Positions 51,471 to 61,324 of a stretch of 64,000 nt of DNA are shown here, in pieces; the stretch's first letter is position 1; each line of letters starts with the position of its first letter. The stretch comes from VAZQ01 sp963763365 (GTDB lineage: Bacteria; Pseudomonadota; Alphaproteobacteria; Rhizobiales; Xanthobacteraceae). The stretch covers positions 1 through 64,000 of the forward strand of contig CAVXOE010000011.1 in the NCBI GenBank assembly GCA_963763365.1. The letters are read 5' to 3'. The notes under the pieces are model-generated. The model ran no database searches. It was not told where the DNA came from and saw nothing but the letters and a program-made list of their open reading frames with translations. A program made the position numbers and the translations under genes.

Positions 51471-53759
51471 ATGAGCGACTTTGCCAGCGAGGCTGCAGCG
51501 CTGCGCCGCTGGCTCCTCGACATCGCGCTGCCGCTCTGGTGGGAGGTTGGCGCCGATCGCGCGGGCGGCGGTTTCCACGAAGCGATCAATCTCGACGGCA
51601 GTCCGGCGCCCGGCCCGCATCGGGCGCGCACCATCGCGCGGCAAGCGTTCGTATTTTGCGAAGCCGGCCGGCTCGGCTGGCAGGGACCCTGGCGCGCGGC
51701 CGCGTCGCATGCGCTGGATTATCTCCGCCGGCGTTTCATCGGCGCGGACAAGATGGCTGCGTCAGTGGTCGGGCTCGACGGCAAGGTTCGCGACGCGCCG
51801 TTCGATCTCTACGACCAGGCCTTCGTGCTGCTGGCCTTTGCGCACGGCCATCGCGTGTTCGGCGAGGACGCCGGCTGGCGCCGCGACGCTGTGGCTTTGC
51901 GCGAGGCGTTGGAGCGGGCGTGCGCGCATTCGCAGGGCGGCTACTTCGAGGATCGCCATCACCGCCTGCCGCAGCGCGCCAACCCGCACATGCATCTCCT
52001 CGAATGCGCGCTCGCCTGGATCGCGGTCGACGACGATCCGGCCTGGCGTCGCATGGCGGACGGCATCGCGACGCTCTGTCTCGATAAGTTCGTCGAGCCC
52101 GCGAGCGGCGCTTTGCGCGAATTCTTCGCTGCCGACTGGTCGCCGGCTGCCGGCATCGAAGGGCGCATCGCCGAGCCAGGCCATCACTACGAATGGGCAT
52201 ACCTGCTCGACCGCTGGGCGGCGCTCACCGGCCGGACGAAGCCGCAGGCCATATCGCGACTGATCGCATTTGCCGACGCACATGGCCTCGATGCTCGGCG
52301 CGGAGTGGTCGTCAATGCGGTGCTGACCGACGGGAGCCTGCACGATCCGGTGGCACGGCTGTGGTCGCAAGCCGAACGCGTCCGCCTCTACAGCATCGAT
52401 CGCCGGCCCGACGACGACGCGCGACTTGCCGCCGCGATCAGGGGACTGCGGCGCTTTCTCGCAACCCCGACGCCCGGTACCTGGTTCGATCAACTGGGCG
52501 CGGACGACCGCTTCATCGACGAGCCGGCGCGCGCGACGAGCCTCTATCACATCGTCGGCGTGGTCGCCGAATTGCCGGACGCGAGCGCAAGCGTCGCGCC
52601 GGCGCTGACGCGCAACGGGGTGAAGCCGCGGCTCGTTTATCTTGTCACCGAAGACTGGTATTTCATCTCGCACCGCCTGCCGATGGCGCGCGCCGCGCGG
52701 GATGCCGGTTTCGAGGTGCATGTCGCGACCCGCGTCGATCGCCATGGCGCCGCCATCGAGTCCGAAGGATTTCATCTCCATCCGCTCAATTGGCGCCGCG
52801 GCAGCTTCAACCCGCGCGACCTTGCGCGAATCGTGCGCGAGGTCCGCGGCGTCTACCGCAAGCTCAAACCGGATATCGCGCATCACGTCGCCGTGCAGGC
52901 GGCAGTCGTTGGATCGCTGGCCGCAACCGGACTGCCGATCATCTGCCTCAACGCCATCACGGGTCTCGGAACGACCTTCCTCGGCAACAGCCGAAAGTCA
53001 CGAATGGCACGGCCGCTCGTGACAGTTCTGCTGCGCGCGCTGCTCAACCGCCCGCAATCGGCCGTGCTGGTACAGAATGCCGACGACCGCGCCGAGATCG
53101 AGCGCCTCGGTGTCCGGCCGGACCGCATCTCGCTGGTCCCCGGCTCCGGCGTCGACATCAGCGCGATGCGCCCCTCCCCCGAACCGTCGGGCCCGATCAC
53201 CGTCGCGTTCGCCGGACGGCTGGTCGAAGACAAGGGCATCCGGACGCTGATCGCCGCCCATGACATCCTGCGCCACCGCGGACGGGACATTCACCTGCGG
53301 ATCGCGGGCCTGCCCGATCCCGCCAACCCGACCTCCATCCCCCCGATCGAGCTTGCCACCTGGTCCGACCGGCCCAACCTCGCCTATCTCGGCCATGTGG
53401 ACGACATCGCGGCGTTCTGGGCCGCAGCGCACATCGCGGCGTTGCCGTCGCGGCGGGAGGGACTGCCCAAGACCTTGCTTGAAGCCGCGGCCTGCGGGCG
53501 CCCATTGGTGGCGACCGACGTGCCGGGCTGCCGCGAGATCGCGCGGCCCGGGCTCAATGCACTCCTGGTGCCGCCGGACGATGCGCAAGCGCTCGCCGAT
53601 GCCATCGACCGGCTCGCCAGCGACCGCGATCTCAGAGAGCGCTTTGGCCGGGCGGGCCGGGCCCTGGTGGAGCAGGAGTTTTCCAGCGAAAGGATCGGCC
53701 GCGACATCGTCGGCCTGTATCGGCGGCTATTGCAATCGGGCCATCACAATTCGCCCTGA
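51471..53759 (+). CDS. Fusion of AGE-type sugar epimerase/isomerase and GT4 glycosyltransferase
   Basis: A 762-residue two-domain protein. Residues 1 to about 375 form an N-acylglucosamine-2-epimerase/mannose-6-phosphate-isomerase-like alpha/alpha toroid (WWEVGADRAGGGFHEAINLD, ARQAFVFCEAGRLGW, HMHLLECALAW, PGHHYEWAYLLDRW). Residues from about 383 are a family-4 glycosyltransferase (EDWYFISHRLPMARAARDAG, VPGSGVDISAMRP, AFAGRLVEDKGI and the E-x7-E region REGLPKTLLEAAACGRPLV). The linker is only a few residues. ATG 51471 is my start choice; 51435 and a TTG at 51393 are in frame. With manC downstream, the first domain may interconvert mannose-type phosphosugars. An out-of-frame TGA at 52606 means one base error could fake the fusion. 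Confidence 0.82.
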   Translation: MSDFASEAAALRRWLLDIALPLWWEVGADRAGGGFHEAINLDGSPAPGPHRARTIARQAFVFCEAGRLGWQGPWRAAASHALDYLRRRFIGADKMAASVVGLDGKVRDAPFDLYDQAFVLLAFAHGHRVFGEDAGWRRDAVALREALERACAHSQGGYFEDRHHRLPQRANPHMHLLECALAWIAVDDDPAWRRMADGIATLCLDKFVEPASGALREFFAADWSPAAGIEGRIAEPGHHYEWAYLLDRWAALTGRTKPQAISRLIAFADAHGLDARRGVVVNAVLTDGSLHDPVARLWSQAERVRLYSIDRRPDDDARLAAAIRGLRRFLATPTPGTWFDQLGADDRFIDEPARATSLYHIVGVVAELPDASASVAPALTRNGVKPRLVYLVTEDWYFISHRLPMARAARDAGFEVHVATRVDRHGAAIESEGFHLHPLNWRRGSFNPRDLARIVREVRGVYRKLKPDIAHHVAVQAAVVGSLAATGLPIICLNAITGLGTTFLGNSRKSRMARPLVTVLLRALLNRPQSAVLVQNADDRAEIERLGVRPDRISLVPGSGVDISAMRPSPEPSGPITVAFAGRLVEDKGIRTLIAAHDILRHRGRDIHLRIAGLPDPANPTSIPPIELATWSDRPNLAYLGHVDDIAAFWAAAHIAALPSRREGLPKTLLEAAACGRPLVATDVPGCREIARPGLNALLVPPDDAQALADAIDRLASDRDLRERFGRAGRALVEQEFSSERIGRDIVGLYRRLLQSGHHNSP

Positions 53760-53872
53760 AACCAGCAGCCCGCCGTTGCTTACGATATCCGGGCAAATCG
53801 ATTGCGAGCGCCGCCATGTGCGGGGTAAAGACAGCCTCGCTCCTTCGGGGCGCGTGAGGAATTGAGCGTACT

Positions 53873-55156
53873 GTGCCACACGGTCGTAAGCTTGCGGTGA
53901 TTGGGCTTGGCTATGTCGGCCTGCCGGTGGCGGTCGCCTTCGCCCGCGACGGTACAGCCGTCACCGGCTTCGATATCGACGCCAGCCGCATCGCGGAACT
54001 CAAGCAAGGTCACGACCGCACGCGCGAAGTCGAGACCCACGATCTGCAGCGTCCAGGCCTGCATCTCACCGCGGATTCGGCCAAGCTTGCCGACGCGGAC
54101 TTCTTCATCGTGACGGTTCCCACCCCGATCGATCGGGCCCGCCGCCCCGATCTCACCGCGTTGTTGGCGGCATCACGCACGGTCGGGCAGGCGCTGAAGA
54201 AAGGCGACATCGTCGTCTACGAGTCGACGGTCTATCCGGGAGCGACCGAAGAGGACTGCGTACCGGTGCTGGAGCGCACGTCGGGGCTCGTTGGCGGGCG
54301 CGATTTCACCGTCGGCTATTCGCCCGAGCGCATCAATCCCGGCGACAAGGCGCATCGCTTCGAAACCATCAAGAAGGTGGTGGCCGGCCAGGACGAGCGC
54401 ACGCTGGACATCATCGCTGCGGTCTACGGTTCGGTCGTCACCGCCGGGCTGCACAAGGCGCCCTCCATCAGGGTCGCGGAAGCCGCCAAGGTCATCGAGA
54501 ACTCGCAACGCGATCTCAATATCGCATTCATGAACGAGCTCTCCGCCATCTTCCACGTGCTTGGCATCGACACCAAGGACGTGCTGGCGGCGGCGGCGAC
54601 CAAATGGAATTTCCTCAACTTCACTCCCGGCCTCGTCGGCGGGCACTGCATCGGGGTCGATCCCTACTACCTCACTTATCGTGCGCAGAAAGCGGGATAT
54701 CAGCCCGATGTCATTCTCGCCGGCCGACGGATCAACGATTCGGTCAGCCTGCGGGTTGCCCGCGAATGCATCCGCCGCCTCCACCGGGCGGGTCCGCGCG
54801 CCGGCCTCGTCACCGTGCTGGGACTGACCTTCAAGGAGAACGTCGTCGACATCCGCAATTCGCAGGTCGCCGAGATGATCAACGAATTCAACTCCTACGG
54901 CCTCGACGTCCAGGTCCACGATCCCCTTGCCGACAAGGCTGCGGCGGCGCACGAATACGGCGTCGACCTGAAGGCCGAACACGAGCTCGCGCCGGCCGAC
55001 GCGATCGTGCTGGCCGTCGGCCACGAGGCCTACCGCGTCGCCGGCTGGCCGCTGGTGGCGAAGCTCCTGAAGAACGGCCGCGGCCTCGTCATGGACGTCA
55101 AGGGCACGCTTGATCCGCTCGAGCGGCCGGACGGCATCGAAATCTGGCGGCTCTGA
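53873..55156 (+). CDS. UDP-N-acetyl-hexosamine 6-dehydrogenase (WbpA/WbpO/TviB type)
   Basis: A 427-residue nucleotide-sugar dehydrogenase that oxidises UDP-GlcNAc or UDP-GalNAc to the uronic acid. The Rossmann loop is AVIGLGYVGLPVAVAFA. The catalytic Cys is in LVGGHCIGVDPYYLTYRAQK, the form seen in the HexNAc-specific branch and not in UDP-glucose dehydrogenases. GTG 53873 follows a GAGG site. It is co-directional with the fusion gene (113 bases upstream) and manC (31 bases downstream), so they probably form one operon. Confidence 0.92.
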   Translation: MPHGRKLAVIGLGYVGLPVAVAFARDGTAVTGFDIDASRIAELKQGHDRTREVETHDLQRPGLHLTADSAKLADADFFIVTVPTPIDRARRPDLTALLAASRTVGQALKKGDIVVYESTVYPGATEEDCVPVLERTSGLVGGRDFTVGYSPERINPGDKAHRFETIKKVVAGQDERTLDIIAAVYGSVVTAGLHKAPSIRVAEAAKVIENSQRDLNIAFMNELSAIFHVLGIDTKDVLAAAATKWNFLNFTPGLVGGHCIGVDPYYLTYRAQKAGYQPDVILAGRRINDSVSLRVARECIRRLHRAGPRAGLVTVLGLTFKENVVDIRNSQVAEMINEFNSYGLDVQVHDPLADKAAAAHEYGVDLKAEHELAPADAIVLAVGHEAYRVAGWPLVAKLLKNGRGLVMDVKGTLDPLERPDGIEIWRL

Positions 55157-55187
55157 CGACGGTACGTTTGCGACAAGGAATCTTGGC

Positions 55188-56609
55188 ATGCCGTTGCCTC
55201 AAATCGTTCCGGTGATCATGTGCGGCGGCGCAGGGACGCGGCTATGGCCGGTCTCGCGCGAGAGCATGCCCAAGCAGTTCGTGCGGCTGGTCGGACCAAG
55301 CTCGACCTTTCAGCAGGTGCTCGCACGCGTCAGTGACCCGGAGCTGTTCGCTCGGCCGATCGTGATCACCAACACCGATTTCCGCTTCGTGGTGGCCGAG
55401 CAGCTGCGCGAGAGCGGCATGGAGGCCGATATCGTGCTGGAGCCGGTACGCCGCGACTCCGGCCCCGCGGTCGCGGTTGCCGCCGTGCTCGCCGTCGCGC
55501 GCGATCCGGACGCCATCGTGCTGGTGTTGGCCGCCGATCATGTCGTGCGCAAGCCGGAGGAATTTCGCGCGGCCTGCCGGCAGGCGGCGGCCGCCGCGGC
55601 GGCGGGCAGGATCGTCACCTTCGGCATTACGCCCACGCATCCGGCGACGAACTACGGCTATATCCGTCCAGGGGCGGCGCTCGACGGCAGCGCCGTTCAG
55701 GCGGTCGAAGCGTTCGTCGAAAAGCCCGACGCAACAACCGCGGCCGGCTATGTGGCCGAGCACTACCTCTGGAACAGCGGCAATTTCCTGTTTCGTGCCG
55801 GCACGATGCTCAGCGAGATCGAGCGCTTCGAGCCGGAGATGGCAGATGCCGCGAAAGGTGCGGTCGCAGGGATCGCGCGCGATCTCGACTTCCTGCGGCT
55901 TGCCGACGAGCCGTTCGCGCGTGCGCCGAAGAAATCGATCGATTACGCCGTGATGGAACGCACCCAGCGCGCCGCCGTCATCCCCGCCGATCTGGGCTGG
56001 TCCGATGTCGGAAGCTGGAGCGCGGTCTGGGACGTGCTCGATCGCGACGAGAAGGGCAACGCAGTCGAAGGCCCGGCCGTGCTGCTCGATAGCCGCAACA
56101 GCCTGGTGCGCTCGGACGAAACGGTGCTGACCACGGTGGTCGGGCTCGACAATGTGATCGTCGTCTCGACTGCCGACGCAGTGCTGGTCACGGCGCGCGA
56201 CAAGGCGGAGGGCGTGAAGGCACTGGTCGATGAGCTCAAGGCGCAGAACCGCAGCGCCGCGGTCGAGCACCGCCGCATCTATCGCCCCTGGGGCTACTAT
56301 CAGGATATCGACCTTGCCGAGCGCTACCGGGTCAAGCGCATCGTCGTGAAGCCCGGCAGCAAGCTCTCGTTACAGAAGCATTTCCACCGGTCGGAACACT
56401 GGGTGGTGGTAAAGGGCACCGCGGAGGTCACGATCGGCGACGAGACCAAAAACGTGCATGAAAATGAATCGGTCTACATTCCGCTCGAGAGCATTCATCG
56501 GCTGGCCAATCCAGGGCGCATCCCGCTCGAACTGATCGAGGTGCAGGTCGGCAGCTACCTCGGCGAGGACGACATCGTGCGCTTCGACGATGTCTACGGG
56601 CGCGGCTGA
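55188..56609 (+). CDS. manC: Mannose-1-phosphate guanylyltransferase / mannose-6-phosphate isomerase
   Basis: A 473-residue bifunctional type-II enzyme that supplies GDP-mannose. The nucleotidyltransferase signature is MCGGAGTRLWPVSRESMPKQ with FVEKPD further on. The C-terminal cupin isomerase has YRPWGYYQDIDLAERYRVKR, KPGSKLSLQKHFHRSEHWVV and the metal ligands therein. AAGGAA precedes ATG 55188. No phosphomannomutase gene is seen in the window. Confidence 0.95.
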   Translation: MPLPQIVPVIMCGGAGTRLWPVSRESMPKQFVRLVGPSSTFQQVLARVSDPELFARPIVITNTDFRFVVAEQLRESGMEADIVLEPVRRDSGPAVAVAAVLAVARDPDAIVLVLAADHVVRKPEEFRAACRQAAAAAAAGRIVTFGITPTHPATNYGYIRPGAALDGSAVQAVEAFVEKPDATTAAGYVAEHYLWNSGNFLFRAGTMLSEIERFEPEMADAAKGAVAGIARDLDFLRLADEPFARAPKKSIDYAVMERTQRAAVIPADLGWSDVGSWSAVWDVLDRDEKGNAVEGPAVLLDSRNSLVRSDETVLTTVVGLDNVIVVSTADAVLVTARDKAEGVKALVDELKAQNRSAAVEHRRIYRPWGYYQDIDLAERYRVKRIVVKPGSKLSLQKHFHRSEHWVVVKGTAEVTIGDETKNVHENESVYIPLESIHRLANPGRIPLELIEVQVGSYLGEDDIVRFDDVYGRG

Positions 56610-56617
56610 GCCTCTGA

Positions 56618-57922
56618 TCACCCGCGGCCGACGCCAAAATACATGAAGCCCTTCGCCGCCATGTCGTCCGGCCGGTAGATGTTGCGCAAATCCACGACCA
56701 CTGGATTCTTCATGCCCGTCTTGACGCGGTCGAGATCGAGCGCACGGAACTGATCCCATTCAGTCAGGATGACCATCGCGTCAGCATCGGCAATGCAGGC
56801 ATAAGGGTCGGAGGCGGTGTCGAGCCCGGCAATGAGCCGGCTCGCTTCGGTCATCCCGTGCGGATCATAGGCGCGCACATGCGCGCCCTGCGCCATGAGC
56901 GCCGGCACGATCACGAGCGACGGCGCCTCCCGCATGTCGTCGGTGTTGGGCTTGAAGGTCAGCCCGAGCACCGCGACGGTCTTTCCTCGCAACGAGCCGC
57001 CGCAGGCGGCCACGATCTTGTCCACCATCGCCGCCTTGCGCGCGCTGTTGACGCCGATCACGGTCTCGACGATGCGTAGCGGGGTGCCGTGGCGCTGGCC
57101 GATCGCCATCAGGGCCTCGGTGTCCTTCGGGAAACAGGAACCGCCGAAGCCCGGCCCGGCGTGCAAGAACTGTCGAGCGATCCGGCGGTCCAACCCCATG
57201 CCCCGCGCCACCTCCTGCACGTCCACGCCGGACTTCTCGCACAAGTCGGCCATCTCGTTGATGAACGTGACCTTGGTGGCGAGGAACGCGTTGGCGGCGT
57301 ATTTGATCAGTTCGGCCGCGCGGCGGCCGGTGAACAGAATCGGCGTCTCGTTGATAAACAACGGGCGGTAGATCTCGCGCATCACGCGGCGTGCGCGCTC
57401 GTCGTCGGCGCCGACGACCACGCGATCCGGGTGCTTGAAGTCCTCGATCGCCGCACCTTCGCGCAGGAATTCGGGATTCGACACGACCGCAAAGTCCGCG
57501 TCAGGCCGCGCCCTGCGGATGATCGCCTCGATCTCGTCGTTCGTCCCCACGGGCACGGTCGATTTGGTCGCAATCACGGTGAAGTCCGCGATCTTGCCGG
57601 CGACGTCGCGCGCAGCCTCGTAAATGAACGTAAGGTCGGCGAAACCGTCGCCGCGGCGCGACGGCGTGCCGACAGCGAGGAATACCGCGTCGGCCGAGCG
57701 GATCGCGCTGTCAAACTCGGTGGTGAACGACAAACGGCCGGCTTCGACGTTGCGCGCAACCAACATATCGAGACCCGGCTCGAAGATCGGCATCGTGCCG
57801 CCGTTAAGCTGCGCGATCTTCGCGGCATCCTTGTCGATGCAAGTCACTTCGTGCCCGAAATCCGAAAGGCAGGCGCCGGAGACGAGCCCCACGTAGCCGG
57901 TGCCGATCATCGCTATGCGCAT
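56618..57922 (-). CDS. UDP-glucose 6-dehydrogenase
   Basis: A 434-residue enzyme making UDP-glucuronate. N-terminal MRIAMIGTGYVGLVSGACLS, FLAVGTPSRRGDGFADL, NPEFLREGAAIEDF, and the catalytic Cys in GPGFGGSCFPKDTEAL are diagnostic of the UDP-glucose type (RkpK/Ugd), distinct from the HexNAc enzyme at 53873. It is convergent with manC, separated by 8 bases. The product feeds the 4-epimerase at 50282 and is a common precursor for Rhizobiales LPS and capsule. Confidence 0.95.
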   Translation of the reverse strand: MRIAMIGTGYVGLVSGACLSDFGHEVTCIDKDAAKIAQLNGGTMPIFEPGLDMLVARNVEAGRLSFTTEFDSAIRSADAVFLAVGTPSRRGDGFADLTFIYEAARDVAGKIADFTVIATKSTVPVGTNDEIEAIIRRARPDADFAVVSNPEFLREGAAIEDFKHPDRVVVGADDERARRVMREIYRPLFINETPILFTGRRAAELIKYAANAFLATKVTFINEMADLCEKSGVDVQEVARGMGLDRRIARQFLHAGPGFGGSCFPKDTEALMAIGQRHGTPLRIVETVIGVNSARKAAMVDKIVAACGGSLRGKTVAVLGLTFKPNTDDMREAPSLVIVPALMAQGAHVRAYDPHGMTEASRLIAGLDTASDPYACIADADAMVILTEWDQFRALDLDRVKTGMKNPVVVDLRNIYRPDDMAAKGFMYFGVGRG

Positions 57923-57971
57923 GGGGAGAGCCTGCCGCTTCCAGCGCCGACCTGATTGAACGATCCGGGCA

Positions 57972-58979
57972 TTATTTCACTAGCGACTGTGGGATTGAAT
58001 AGAGCATCCAGACTAGCGCCCCGGGAAGGGCCGCGATGACGAACACCAGGCCAAAGCACACCGAGAAGAGCAGCGCTCGCTCCGGTGCGACGCCGTGATC
58101 GCCGAGCAGCGCCACGACCGCCAGTTCGCGCAATCCCCAGCCGCCGACCGAAACCGGGATCAGTGCAATGCCGACCATCACCACGAACAACGCCGCCGAA
58201 TCGAGCATCGGCAGTGTCAGACCCTGCGCTTGCCCAAGTAACCAGATGATGACAATGGTCAGTGCATGCACCGCGCACCCGATGCCAAGGATCGGCAAGC
58301 CGCGGGGCCCGAACAGAACGCGGCGGGCAGCGGTCGCCAATGTGCCGAGCCAGTGGCTGTATCGCCAGCGTTCCAGCACGGGCGCAATAACCGGAGTTAA
58401 CATCAATCCCAGCGCGCCAGCCAAAAGCGACGCCCCGTACACACCAAGCACAAGATCGCGATAGCCCGCCAGCGCGGTCAGAGCCGACGGCACCAGCAGG
58501 ATGCCGAAGGCGAACGCCACCATCAGACCGACACCGACGCCGCGATCGATCAGCACGCTCAGCACGCCATTGCGCCAATCGCATCCGAGCCGCGCGGCCA
58601 GCCAGACGCGCATTCCTTCGCCGGCGATATTCGGTAGCACCTGCGTGAAGAATGCGCCGATGGCGGTGATGCCGATCACCGCGGTGCGTGTCAGTCTTGC
58701 GTTGCGCAGCGCCAGCGCATCGAGGATTTCGCACCAGCGCAGCCCGAGCAGGGGAATTTGCAGCATCGCGACCAGAACGGCCACAACGCCCCAACGGACG
58801 TCGAACACCGGAAGAACCTGCAAGAGCTGCGCGACATCGATCCGCCGCGACAGGTACCAGAAGCATAGCGCGGTCACGATCACCTTGGCCGCGAACAGGG
58901 CGGCTTTCGCGATTGCGCGCCTCGCAGCGGCCCCCTGCCCGCCAGCGCCGTCCGCCACCTGCTGATCGCCACCGGTCAT
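57972..58979 (-). CDS. Lysylphosphatidylglycerol synthase TM / UPF0104 (YbhN-type) membrane protein
   Basis: A 335-residue protein with about eight membrane helices. Typical family segments are KVIVTALCFWYLSRRIDVAQ, FFTQVLPNIAGEGMRVWLA, SVLIDRGVGVGLMVAFAFG and IALIPVSVGGWGLRELAVVA. Family members accompany glycosyltransferases and are often annotated as putative flippases; the biochemical role is not settled. It lies 49 bases upstream of ugd-type gene in the same direction and may be co-transcribed. Start 58979 (MTGGDQQ) gives a short cytosolic N-terminus. Confidence 0.85.
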   Translation of the reverse strand: MTGGDQQVADGAGGQGAAARRAIAKAALFAAKVIVTALCFWYLSRRIDVAQLLQVLPVFDVRWGVVAVLVAMLQIPLLGLRWCEILDALALRNARLTRTAVIGITAIGAFFTQVLPNIAGEGMRVWLAARLGCDWRNGVLSVLIDRGVGVGLMVAFAFGILLVPSALTALAGYRDLVLGVYGASLLAGALGLMLTPVIAPVLERWRYSHWLGTLATAARRVLFGPRGLPILGIGCAVHALTIVIIWLLGQAQGLTLPMLDSAALFVVMVGIALIPVSVGGWGLRELAVVALLGDHGVAPERALLFSVCFGLVFVIAALPGALVWMLYSIPQSLVK

Positions 58980-59118
58980 CGCAGGGACGTAGATGACGCC
59001 ATGACGCACTGTCAAATCGCGGCCCAACGACCGGCAACTGCACCTCGATCGTCTGGCAGGTAGGGGCCGGTTGCCCGGCCAGTCATGCCGGAGGCGCAGG
59101 AGTTCGCGTCCCGGTCGC

Positions 59119-60480
59119 TCAGGCGGCGAGGCGCGCGACCACGCGGGATGCCTCTTGGCGCAGCGCCGCGAGATCAATTCCCGGGATGACGCCATTGTCG
59201 ACCACGACACGCCCGCCGACGATCAGGTGGCGCAGATGCGCGCTGCCGGCGGCAGCCACCGGCCCGAGCAGCGGGTCGTGCAGGCCGAAATAGCGCGGGT
59301 GCGAAAGATCGAAGATCGCGAGGTCGGCGAGCTTGCCCGGTGCAAGCGCGCCGGCGTCGTCGAAGCCCAGCACCTTGGCGCCGTTGGCGCTCGCCCAGCG
59401 CACGATCTCCTCGATCGTCACCGCTCCTGCCCCCTTGGCGGCGCGGTGGGTATGCCAGGCGCTGTTCATCTCGCTGATCATATCGGCGGATTCGTTCGAG
59501 GCCGCGCCATCGACCGCGAGCGAGACGTTGCCGCCGAGCGCCGCGAGCTTCTCGGCCGGCGCGATACCGGAGCCGAGCCGGCAGTTCGATTGCGGGCAGT
59601 GCGCCATGCCGGTGCCGGTCTCGGCAAGCATGCGGATTTCATCGTCGTCGATATGGACGAGGTGCGCGAGCCAGACGTCCTTGCCGAGGTAGTCGTGGTC
59701 GGCGAGCCAGTGCACCGGTCGTTTGCCATAAGTCGACAGGCAGAAATCGACATCGGCCATCGTCTCGGACAGATGGCCGTGGAGGCGCAGCCCCATGCGG
59801 CGCGCTTCCGCCGCGATGACCCTTGGCTCCTCCGGTTCAAGCGACCACGGCGGGGTGGTCGGTGCGAAGGCGACCCGGCGCATGCTGGCGGGTGACGGGT
59901 CGTGATAGCGCTGCGCGCAGGCCTCGACCGATTTGATCATCACGTCGAGCGGCTCGGCCGGGGTCGGAACGAGATCGGGCGTGTCGAACACGCGCGCCTT
60001 GGTGGCGCCGCCGCGGCAGAGCACCAGGCGGATGCCGAGCTCTTGCGCCACTTCGAAGATCACGTGCGAGGGATCGAAGCGGTAGCTGTCGGCATAGAGA
60101 TAATGGTGGTCGGCCGCCAGCGTGGTGCCGGACAGCATCAGTTCGACGAGGCCGATACGCGCCGCCGTACGCAGCGCCTCCTCGTCGATCTTGTGCCAGT
60201 AGGAATACGGCACGGCGCGCAGCCAGGCGAGCAGCGGAGCGTCGATGCCGGACCGCACGCCCTTGAGCACGCATTGGAAGAGGTGGTGGTGGGTGGAGAC
60301 GAGGCCCGGATAGATCACGCAGCCGGATGCGTCGATCACCCGCTCGCCGGGCTGGCGTTCGAGCGCGCCGATCGCTGAAATGCGTCCGTCGGCGATGCGG
60401 ATTGAGCCGGTGGCGCGGATCGCGTCGCCTGGAAGTCCGGTGAAAATTCCCGCCGCGCCCTGGATCAGGGTCGTGCTCAT
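59119..60480 (-). CDS. 8-oxoguanine deaminase-like amidohydrolase (ATZ/TRZ subgroup)
   Basis: A 453-residue metal-dependent deaminase. Metal ligands lie in YPGLVSTHHHLFQCVLKG and RLHGHLSETMAD, then VWLAHLVHIDDDEI and SLAVDGAASNES (catalytic Asp). These are shared with 8-oxoguanine deaminase and hydroxyatrazine ethylaminohydrolase. It would release ammonia from 8-oxoguanine or a similar ring. The start overlaps the end of an ABC permease gene by four bases (ATGA), so it belongs to the transporter operon and the imported solute is probably its substrate. Confidence 0.88.
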   Translation of the reverse strand: MSTTLIQGAAGIFTGLPGDAIRATGSIRIADGRISAIGALERQPGERVIDASGCVIYPGLVSTHHHLFQCVLKGVRSGIDAPLLAWLRAVPYSYWHKIDEEALRTAARIGLVELMLSGTTLAADHHYLYADSYRFDPSHVIFEVAQELGIRLVLCRGGATKARVFDTPDLVPTPAEPLDVMIKSVEACAQRYHDPSPASMRRVAFAPTTPPWSLEPEEPRVIAAEARRMGLRLHGHLSETMADVDFCLSTYGKRPVHWLADHDYLGKDVWLAHLVHIDDDEIRMLAETGTGMAHCPQSNCRLGSGIAPAEKLAALGGNVSLAVDGAASNESADMISEMNSAWHTHRAAKGAGAVTIEEIVRWASANGAKVLGFDDAGALAPGKLADLAIFDLSHPRYFGLHDPLLGPVAAAGSAHLRHLIVGGRVVVDNGVIPGIDLAALRQEASRVVARLAA

Positions 60481-61277
60481 GTCTCCGCTGCCACCTCGCT
60501 CTCGTGCCACTGGCCGAGTGCGAGCTTGGACAGTCCGACCATGACGGCAAACAGCGCGACGCCCGCAAGCGTGATGAGAAAGAGCGCGGCAAACATCCGC
60601 GGGATGTCGAGCTGAAAGCCCGATTGCAGGATCTCGTAGGCGAGCCCAGCGCTGCGCCCGCCGGTGCCGGCGACGAATTCGGCGACGACCGAACCGATCA
60701 GCGCCAGCCCGCTCGAAATGCGCAGGCCGCCGAAGAAGTACGGCAGCGCGCTCGGGATGCGCAGCCGCCACAGCGTCTGCAACCGTCCCGCCCGGTTCAT
60801 GCGGAACAGGTTTAGCAGCCCCGGATCGACGCTGCGCAAGCCGAGCGTGGTGTTGGAGATGATCGGGAAGATCGCCACCACCGTCGCGCACACGGTCAGC
60901 GCCACCTGGGTGTTCTTGACCAGGATGATGATGAGCGGTGCGATCGCCACGATCGGCGTCACCTGCAGCAGCACAGCGTAAGGAAACAGGCTCATCTCGA
61001 CCGCGCGGCTCTGCACGAACACGAACGCGATGAACGTACCGATGACGATCGCCGCCACGAAGGCCTGCAGCGCAACGCGCAGCGTCATCCAAAGCGCGGA
61101 GAGCAGCGACGGCCACTCGCTCGCAAGTTTGGCAGCGATGTCGCTCGGCTTGGGGAACAGAAAGATCGGGATGTTGGCCTTCCGGCAGACGATCTCCCAC
61201 ACGACGACCATCACCACGCCGACCGCCAGCGGCGCCAGGATGGTCATCGCGGTTTCCGACTGCACCAGCGGCCGCAT
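60477..61277 (-). CDS. ABC transporter permease (SsuC/ThiX-type)
   Basis: A 266-residue permease with about six helices and the cytoplasmic EAA-type loop (LFRMNRAGRLQTLWRLRIPS). The start at 61277 (MRPLVQSETAM) is preferred; a TTG at 61301 adds eight residues. It is coupled by ATGA to the deaminase. A 200-base GC-rich repeat separates it from the ATPase gene, so read-through from the ATPase gene is uncertain. It is the sole permease and probably works as a homodimer. Confidence 0.92.
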   Translation of the reverse strand: MRPLVQSETAMTILAPLAVGVVMVVVWEIVCRKANIPIFLFPKPSDIAAKLASEWPSLLSALWMTLRVALQAFVAAIVIGTFIAFVFVQSRAVEMSLFPYAVLLQVTPIVAIAPLIIILVKNTQVALTVCATVVAIFPIISNTTLGLRSVDPGLLNLFRMNRAGRLQTLWRLRIPSALPYFFGGLRISSGLALIGSVVAEFVAGTGGRSAGLAYEILQSGFQLDIPRMFAALFLITLAGVALFAVMVGLSKLALGQWHESEVAAET

Positions 61278-61324
61278 CACGCCATCCCCGTCCGCTTCCA
61301 AGGGTGAGAGACAGTGCTGCCATC

